A DNA stretch of 8,916 nucleotides from Gammaproteobacteria bacterium UBA4475 (lineage in GTDB: Bacteria; Pseudomonadota; Gammaproteobacteria; Pseudomonadales; Azotimanducaceae), in contig DGOD01000179.1 in the NCBI GenBank assembly GCA_002389265.1, positions 1-8,916 of the forward strand, written 5' to 3'. Shown here piece by piece: positions 5,106-8,916 of this stretch. Below the pieces are notes generated by a model that was given only the letters and a program-made list of their open reading frames with translations, had not been told where the DNA came from and did no database searches. The position numbers were made by a program, and so were the translations under genes. Numbering within the stretch: the first letter of the stretch is position 1; each line of letters begins with the position of its first letter.

Positions 5106-6368
5106 CTAGTGGCGAGGATGCAGGCGAACCGGTAGTTTGGTGTAGCCCTTGACGAAGGTAGAATAGGTTCTCTCGGGCGCACCGGTCACTTCGACGGTGT
5201 GAAACCGCTTGAGAATTTCCTCCCAGATAATGCGCAATTGCATCTCGGCCAGACGATTGCCCATGCAGCGGTGGATACCAAAACCAAAAGACAGATGGTG
5301 ACGAGCATTAGGTCGGTCGATGATGAAGTTGTCTGGTTGGTCAATGACGCTGCCGTCGCGGTTGCCAGAGACATACCACATTAATAGCTTGTCCCCTGCT
5401 TTGATATTTTTGCCGTTTAACAAAGTATCAGCTAATGCCGTCCTGCGCATATAGGCCAGCGGCGTTTGCCAGCGGATAATCTCCGGGATCATCTTCGGAA
5501 TCAGGCCGGGGTTGTCCCGTAATTTTTGATATTGATCAGGATGCTGGTTCAGAGCCAAAACGCCACCACTGATCGAGTTGCGAGTCGTATCATTGCCACC
5601 GACGATTAATAGGATCAGGTTGCCGAGAAACTCCATTGGCGCCATATCCCGAGTGTCTTTGCCGTGGGCGAGCATGGAAATCAGGTCGCCCTTGGGTACG
5701 TCGTTGACTCGTTCATTCCACAGGCGGGTAAAATAAGCCAGGCACTCAAGTAACTCGGTGCGCCGCTGTTCAGCAGAGATGCCGTTTCCAGGCCCGGCTG
5801 TCGCTACATCTGACCAGCGAGTTAGCAGGCGTCGGTCTTCAAAAGGGAAATCGAACAAGGTGGCTAACATTTGAGTAGTGAGCTCGATTGAGACCGCATC
5901 AACCCAGTCAAACTCTTCGTCGATGGGGAGTGAGTCCAGAATAGCCCCGGCCCGGTCGCGAATAGTTGATTCCAAATTGGCCAGATTTGATGGCGCCACC
6001 ACTGGCGCCACCGTGGCCCGCTGCACGTCGTGCTTTGGCGGGTCCATGGCGATGAAGTTACTGGTCTGAAAGTTTTCTCGTTCTTTCGAGCGGCTGTTGG
6101 GCAGTCCAAGCGTAATACCGGCCTCTGAAGAGAACAGCTCATGGTGCTTATCCACATACATGATGTCTTCAAACCGTGTGACGGACCAGACTCGGCCAAA
6201 CTCTTCATCTTCATTGAGGTGCACTGGATCTTCAGCGCGAAGCCGAGCGAAGTAGTTCCAGTGAGCATCTTGCTGGAAGAGTGCGGGATCAACCACCGTG
6301 AGATCTGCCAAGGGGATTGAGTAGGGATCGGGAATATTGACCGGGGTATTGGCTCGGGCTTCGCTCAT
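5106..6368 (-). CDS. Cytochrome P450, CYP153-like (alkane or fatty acid terminal hydroxylase)
   Basis: This is a soluble bacterial class I P450. The closest family I recognise is CYP153, which hydroxylates the terminal carbon of medium-chain alkanes or the omega carbon of fatty acids, using electrons from a ferredoxin and ferredoxin reductase. Signature stretches include FIAMDPPKHDVQR (105-117), SIELTTQMLATLFDFP (160-175), the I-helix oxygen-binding GGNDTT (257-262), ExxR as EIIR (296-299), MWYVSGNRD (330-338) and the haem loop FGFGIHRCMG with Cys368 as ligand (361-370). The length of 420 aa is normal and no key residue is missing. The ATG at 6366-6368 has GAGG seven bases upstream. No ferredoxin, reductase or AraC-type regulator is adjacent, unlike many CYP153 operons. 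The substrate cannot be read from sequence; other lipid or terpenoid substrates remain possible. Confidence 0.93.
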   Translation of the reverse strand: MSEARANTPVNIPDPYSIPLADLTVVDPALFQQDAHWNYFARLRAEDPVHLNEDEEFGRVWSVTRFEDIMYVDKHHELFSSEAGITLGLPNSRSKERENFQTSNFIAMDPPKHDVQRATVAPVVAPSNLANLESTIRDRAGAILDSLPIDEEFDWVDAVSIELTTQMLATLFDFPFEDRRLLTRWSDVATAGPGNGISAEQRRTELLECLAYFTRLWNERVNDVPKGDLISMLAHGKDTRDMAPMEFLGNLILLIVGGNDTTRNSISGGVLALNQHPDQYQKLRDNPGLIPKMIPEIIRWQTPLAYMRRTALADTLLNGKNIKAGDKLLMWYVSGNRDGSVIDQPDNFIIDRPNARHHLSFGFGIHRCMGNRLAEMQLRIIWEEILKRFHTVEVTGAPERTYSTFVKGYTKLPVRLHPRH

Positions 6369-6378
6369 GGATTTGCCT

Positions 6379-6411
6379 CAATCAAGTTATTGATCGATTG
6401 TATGCATTATG
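6379..6411 (-). promoter_or_regulatory. P450 promoter region with candidate operator
   Basis: Upstream of the P450 start, minus-strand CATAAT (6406-6411) and TACAAT (6397-6402) each match the -10 consensus at five of six positions; neither has a good -35, with TTTTCA 18 bases before CATAAT the best available. Downstream of them, ATCAA-GTTA-TTGAT (6381-6394) lies inside the wider pair CAATC (6379-6383) and GATTG (6396-6400). A repressor bound there would block the start region, but this is inference. Confidence 0.35.
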
Positions 6412-6501
6412 ACCGTGGGGTGAAAGCCCTGAAAAACTGGCGCCGTTGAATGGCTCTTACCCGTGTGTTGTTTGATCGCGCAACGGGGGCAAACGATAGG
6501 C

Positions 6502-6531
6502 AAAAAGAAGGCCGGATAACCGGCCTTCTTT
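6502..6531 (-). terminator. Intrinsic terminator of the EF-G gene
   Basis: GAAGGCCGG (6507-6515), loop ATAA (6516-6519) and CCGGCCTTC (6520-6528) form a perfect 9-base stem, extended by A-T pairs to 12. On the minus strand it is followed by five U (complement of 6502-6506), 29 bases after the EF-G stop. It separates EF-G transcription from the P450. Confidence 0.9.
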
Positions 6532-6559
6532 AACTGCAAGATACGAACAGCCTGGCTGG

Positions 6560-8650
6560 TTACGCCTTGGCTGCCTTACGCTCCAGTGTTTCTTTAACCA
6601 CTTCATCAGCGACATTTTTGGGTGCTGCGCTGTAGTGGCTGAATTCCATGGAGAACTGGCCGCGGCCAGAGGTCATGGTTCGCAAATCACCGATATAACC
6701 GAACATTTCGGACAGCGGTGCCTGGGCCTTGACTCGCGTACCTGTGGCGCCCGCTTCCTGACCCTGGATCATGCCGCGACGTCGGTTCAGATCGCCAATA
6801 ACATCACCAACGTGAGCGTCAGGCGTGAAGACATCAATTTTCATGATGGGCTCCATGATCTGAGGGCCCGCTTTCGGCATGGTTTGACGGTACGCGGCTC
6901 GAGACGCAATTTCAAAGGCGATCGCAGAGGAGTCAACGGCATGGAAGCCACCGTCTATCAAGGATACCTTGACGTCGAGACACGGGAAGCCGGCCAGTGG
7001 GCCCTCTTCCAAGCTGACTTTGAAACCCTTCTCAACTGCTGGCCAGAACTCGCGGGGAACGTTACCGCCAGTAACCTTGGATTCAAACTGGAAGCCAGTA
7101 CCCACTTCAGCGGGTTCAACAATGAAGTCAATCTTAGCGAACTGACCCGAACCACCGGTTTGTTTCTTGTGGGTGTAGGAATCTTCGACCCGCTTGGTGA
7201 TCGACTCACGATAGGCCACCAGGGGTTTGCCGACAACGACGTCAACACCATGGGTGCGGCGCAAGATGTCGACTTTGATGTCGAGGTGTAATTCACCCAT
7301 CCCTTTGAGGATGACTTCGCCAGACTCGACATCAGTTTCAACTCGGAAAGACGGATCTTCCTGAATCATTTTTGACAATGCCATACCCATTTTTTCGGCT
7401 GCTGTCTTGTCTTTTGGCGATACGGCAAGATAGATTACTGGCTCAGGAAATACCATGGGCTCCAGTGTTGCTGGAAACTTAGGGTCACATAGGGTGTGTC
7501 CTGTCTGGGTATTCTTCATGCCAATCAAGGCGACGATATCGCCCGCTGTCGCCGAGTCGATTTCGATACGCTCGTTGGCATGCATCTCGACCAGCCGGCC
7601 AATACGTTCGCTTTTACCTGTAAAGGTGTTCAGAACGGTATCGCCCTTTTTGAGCCTGCCAGAGTAAATTCGAGTAAAGGTCAGCGCGCCAAAGCGGTCG
7701 TCCATGATTTTGAAGGCCAGAGCGCGCAGTGGCTTGTCTGCATCAACAATCGCGAATGTCCCAGTTTCCACGCCATCCAAATCAACCTCTGGCTGCGGGG
7801 TCACTTCTGTTGGGTTTGGCAGATAATCAATAACGCCATCCAACATCATCTGGATACACTTATTCTTGAACGCAGAACCACAGAAAGTCGGGAAGAACTC
7901 CAGCGCGATGGTACCCTTGCGGATGCAGCGCTTGAGCTCGTCGATAGTGGGCTCTTGGGCTTCTTCAAGATAGGCCATCATGATGTCTTCGTCTTGCTCA
8001 ACGGCTGTCTCGATCAGCTTTTCGCGGTATTCAGCAGCGAGTTCCAGCATGTTCTCTGGAATGTCGGTGATGACATATTTCGTGGGATCGCCGGAATCGT
8101 CCCAGATGTGGGCTTTCATGGTGATAAGATCAACTGCACCGACGAAGTTTTCTTCCTCGCCGATTGGCAATACCATGACTAAAGGCCGGGCTGCCAGAAC
8201 GTCTTCGACCTGCTTGACCACGCGGTAGAAGTCTGCACCCAGTCGGTCAAGCTTATTGATGAAGATGATTCGAGCCACTTCTGATTCGTTCGCATAGCGC
8301 CAGTTAGTCTCGGACTGGGGTTCAACACCACCGGATCCACAGAAGACACCGACGCCGCCATCCAGCACCTTCAAGGAGCGGTAGACTTCAATGGTGAAGT
8401 CCACGTGTCCAGGTGTATCGATGATGTTCAGACGGTGCTCTTTCCAGAAAGCGGTAGTCGCAGCCGACTGGATCGTAATGCCTCGCTCCTGTTCCTGCTC
8501 CATAAAGTCGGTGGTCGCTGCGCCGTCATGGACCTCGCCGATCTTGTGAATCTTGCCGGTCAGTTTCAAAATACGTTCGGTGGTGGTGGTTTTACCAGCA
8601 TCTACGTGGGCGAAAATGCCGATATTCCGATAGCGGCTCAGGTCAGTCAT
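6560..8650 (-). CDS. fusA: Elongation factor G, second-type paralogue (EF-G 2)
   Basis: This translational GTPase catalyses tRNA-mRNA translocation and, with ribosome recycling factor, splits post-termination ribosomes. At 696 aa it is full length. GTPase motifs are intact: AHVDAGKT (14-21), RGITI (56-60), DTPGH (78-82), NKLD (132-135) and GSAF (258-261). Domain II follows (about 305-400), then domain III (about 405-480), domain IV with its tip loop HAVDSS (570-575) and domain V with [10 protein letters not shown] (661-670). FAHVDAGK at the N-terminus and [10 protein letters not shown] in domain IV match the 'elongation factor G 2' group known from Shewanella, Pseudomonas and other gammaproteobacteria rather than the str-operon protein (SAHIDAGK, HDVDSSELAF). 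No rpsL, rpsG or tuf adjoins it. The ATG at 8648-8650 has only a weak AGAG ribosome binding site. Symbols fusA, fusA2 and fusB are all used for this group. Whether it is a full or specialised EF-G here is unknown. Confidence 0.95.
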   Translation of the reverse strand: MTDLSRYRNIGIFAHVDAGKTTTTERILKLTGKIHKIGEVHDGAATTDFMEQEQERGITIQSAATTAFWKEHRLNIIDTPGHVDFTIEVYRSLKVLDGGVGVFCGSGGVEPQSETNWRYANESEVARIIFINKLDRLGADFYRVVKQVEDVLAARPLVMVLPIGEEENFVGAVDLITMKAHIWDDSGDPTKYVITDIPENMLELAAEYREKLIETAVEQDEDIMMAYLEEAQEPTIDELKRCIRKGTIALEFFPTFCGSAFKNKCIQMMLDGVIDYLPNPTEVTPQPEVDLDGVETGTFAIVDADKPLRALAFKIMDDRFGALTFTRIYSGRLKKGDTVLNTFTGKSERIGRLVEMHANERIEIDSATAGDIVALIGMKNTQTGHTLCDPKFPATLEPMVFPEPVIYLAVSPKDKTAAEKMGMALSKMIQEDPSFRVETDVESGEVILKGMGELHLDIKVDILRRTHGVDVVVGKPLVAYRESITKRVEDSYTHKKQTGGSGQFAKIDFIVEPAEVGTGFQFESKVTGGNVPREFWPAVEKGFKVSLEEGPLAGFPCLDVKVSLIDGGFHAVDSSAIAFEIASRAAYRQTMPKAGPQIMEPIMKIDVFTPDAHVGDVIGDLNRRRGMIQGQEAGATGTRVKAQAPLSEMFGYIGDLRTMTSGRGQFSMEFSHYSAAPKNVADEVVKETLERKAAKA

Positions 8651-8693
8651 GGCTCTATGCTCTGTGTAAAAGGATCAAAAAGTGCTTGTGAAA

Positions 8694-8731
8694 AGGCGCG
8701 CCATCTTATAGCGCCACCGCCTCAATATCCA
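8694..8731 (-). promoter_or_regulatory. Promoter of the EF-G gene with GC-rich discriminator
   Basis: On the minus strand TGGATA (8726-8731) and TAAGAT (8703-8708) are 17 bases apart; an overlapping -10 reading is TATAAG (8705-8710). The -10 is followed directly by GGCGCGCC, a GC-rich discriminator of the type found at rRNA, tRNA and translation-factor promoters that are shut down by ppGpp. The leader would be about 45 bases. Position and composition fit a growth-rate-controlled promoter, but the -35 is weak. Confidence 0.5.
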
Positions 8732-8863
8732 GTGCTGTTTTTGGTGTGCGTCAGATAAGTCCAGATGATTGTTCATTGTTGGTCAGATTGGCGCGACAAT
8801 GCTGGGCTCGATGGTTCTCTAAGCTCTAGGATCGGCGCGGGCTGTGTTGGGTATCAGGCGGCG

Positions 8864-8880
8864 CAAAATGGCCGATTTTG
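8864..8880. promoter_or_regulatory. Inverted repeat beside the right-edge promoter
   Basis: CAAAAT (8864-8869) and ATTTTG (8875-8880) are perfect 6-base arms around GGCCG. The repeat ends four bases before the candidate -35 of the rightward promoter, a common place for an operator. No U-run follows the arms in a way that would make a terminator. Confidence 0.3.
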
Positions 8881-8884
8881 GGCT

Positions 8885-8911
8885 TTGACTAAGACTTATT
8901 TCATCTATACT
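8885..8911 (+). promoter_or_regulatory. Candidate rightward promoter at the window edge
   Basis: TTGACT (8885-8890, five of six to consensus) and TATACT (8906-8911, five of six) are separated by 15 bases, shorter than the preferred 17. Shifting the -35 by one base gives 16. It would drive a plus-strand gene divergent from EF-G that begins outside the window. The stretch 8732-8863 otherwise shows no gene. Confidence 0.4.
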
Positions 8912-8916
8912 GTACT

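Noticed and set aside
4961..5182. 73-codon minus-strand frame overlapping the end of the P450 gene
   Set aside because: It overlaps the P450 C-terminus out of frame, is Arg-rich as expected from a shifted frame, and has no family resemblance; the gap 4946-5105 appears non-coding.
7496..8182. 228-codon plus-strand open frame opposite EF-G, with a similar one at 6635-7291
   Set aside because: Both are antisense to fully conserved EF-G coding sequence and show no recognisable protein family; they are explained by codon bias of the real gene.
1..8916. CRISPR arrays, insertion sequences, tRNA or rRNA genes, phage or defence genes
   Set aside because: No spaced direct repeats, transposase motifs, tRNA cloverleaf or rRNA-like stretches were seen, and the coding regions are all accounted for by housekeeping or metabolic genes.

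Overview
The window looks like chromosomal core and near-core DNA from a moderate-GC gammaproteobacterium, probably a marine, Pseudomonas-related or OMG-type lineage (Halieaceae or Spongiibacteraceae-like). That placement is inference. It rests on a long-type (about 530 aa) isocitrate lyase, a cbpA-cbpM pair, a second-type elongation factor G outside any str operon, and a CYP153-type cytochrome P450, a combination familiar from hydrocarbon- or lipid-using marine gammaproteobacteria. No mobile element, CRISPR array, rRNA or tRNA was seen.

Layout from left to right: a 66-codon plus-strand gene (70-270) for a small basic protein of unknown function; a strong bidirectional terminator (about 300-330); a short repeat patch and a long inverted repeat (327-401); then six genes, all on the minus strand. 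These are isocitrate lyase (409-2010), the chaperone modulator CbpM (2213-2494) coupled to the co-chaperone CbpA (2494-3393) through a TAATG junction, a DEAD-box RNA helicase with a lysine-rich tail (3593-4945), a CYP153-like P450 (5106-6368), and an EF-G paralogue (6560-8650) closed by a perfect hairpin terminator. The last 266 bases (8651-8916) hold a promoter for the EF-G gene with a GC-rich discriminator and, at the very edge, a candidate rightward promoter for a gene outside the window.

The genes mostly act independently. CbpA/CbpM is a clear two-gene unit, with co-chaperone and inhibitor. The P450 (terminal oxidation of alkanes or fatty acids) and isocitrate lyase (glyoxylate shunt, needed when carbon enters as acetyl-CoA) are compatible with life on alkanes or lipids, but they lie 3 kb apart in separate units. 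The helicase and EF-G both serve RNA and ribosome function. I found no convincing new multi-gene system. The items most worth a second look are the small basic plus-strand protein (weak resemblance to the C-terminal part of SutA), the stand-alone P450 without redox partners, the stand-alone EF-G paralogue and its promoter, and several palindromes and 13-base-period repeats in the intergenic regions.
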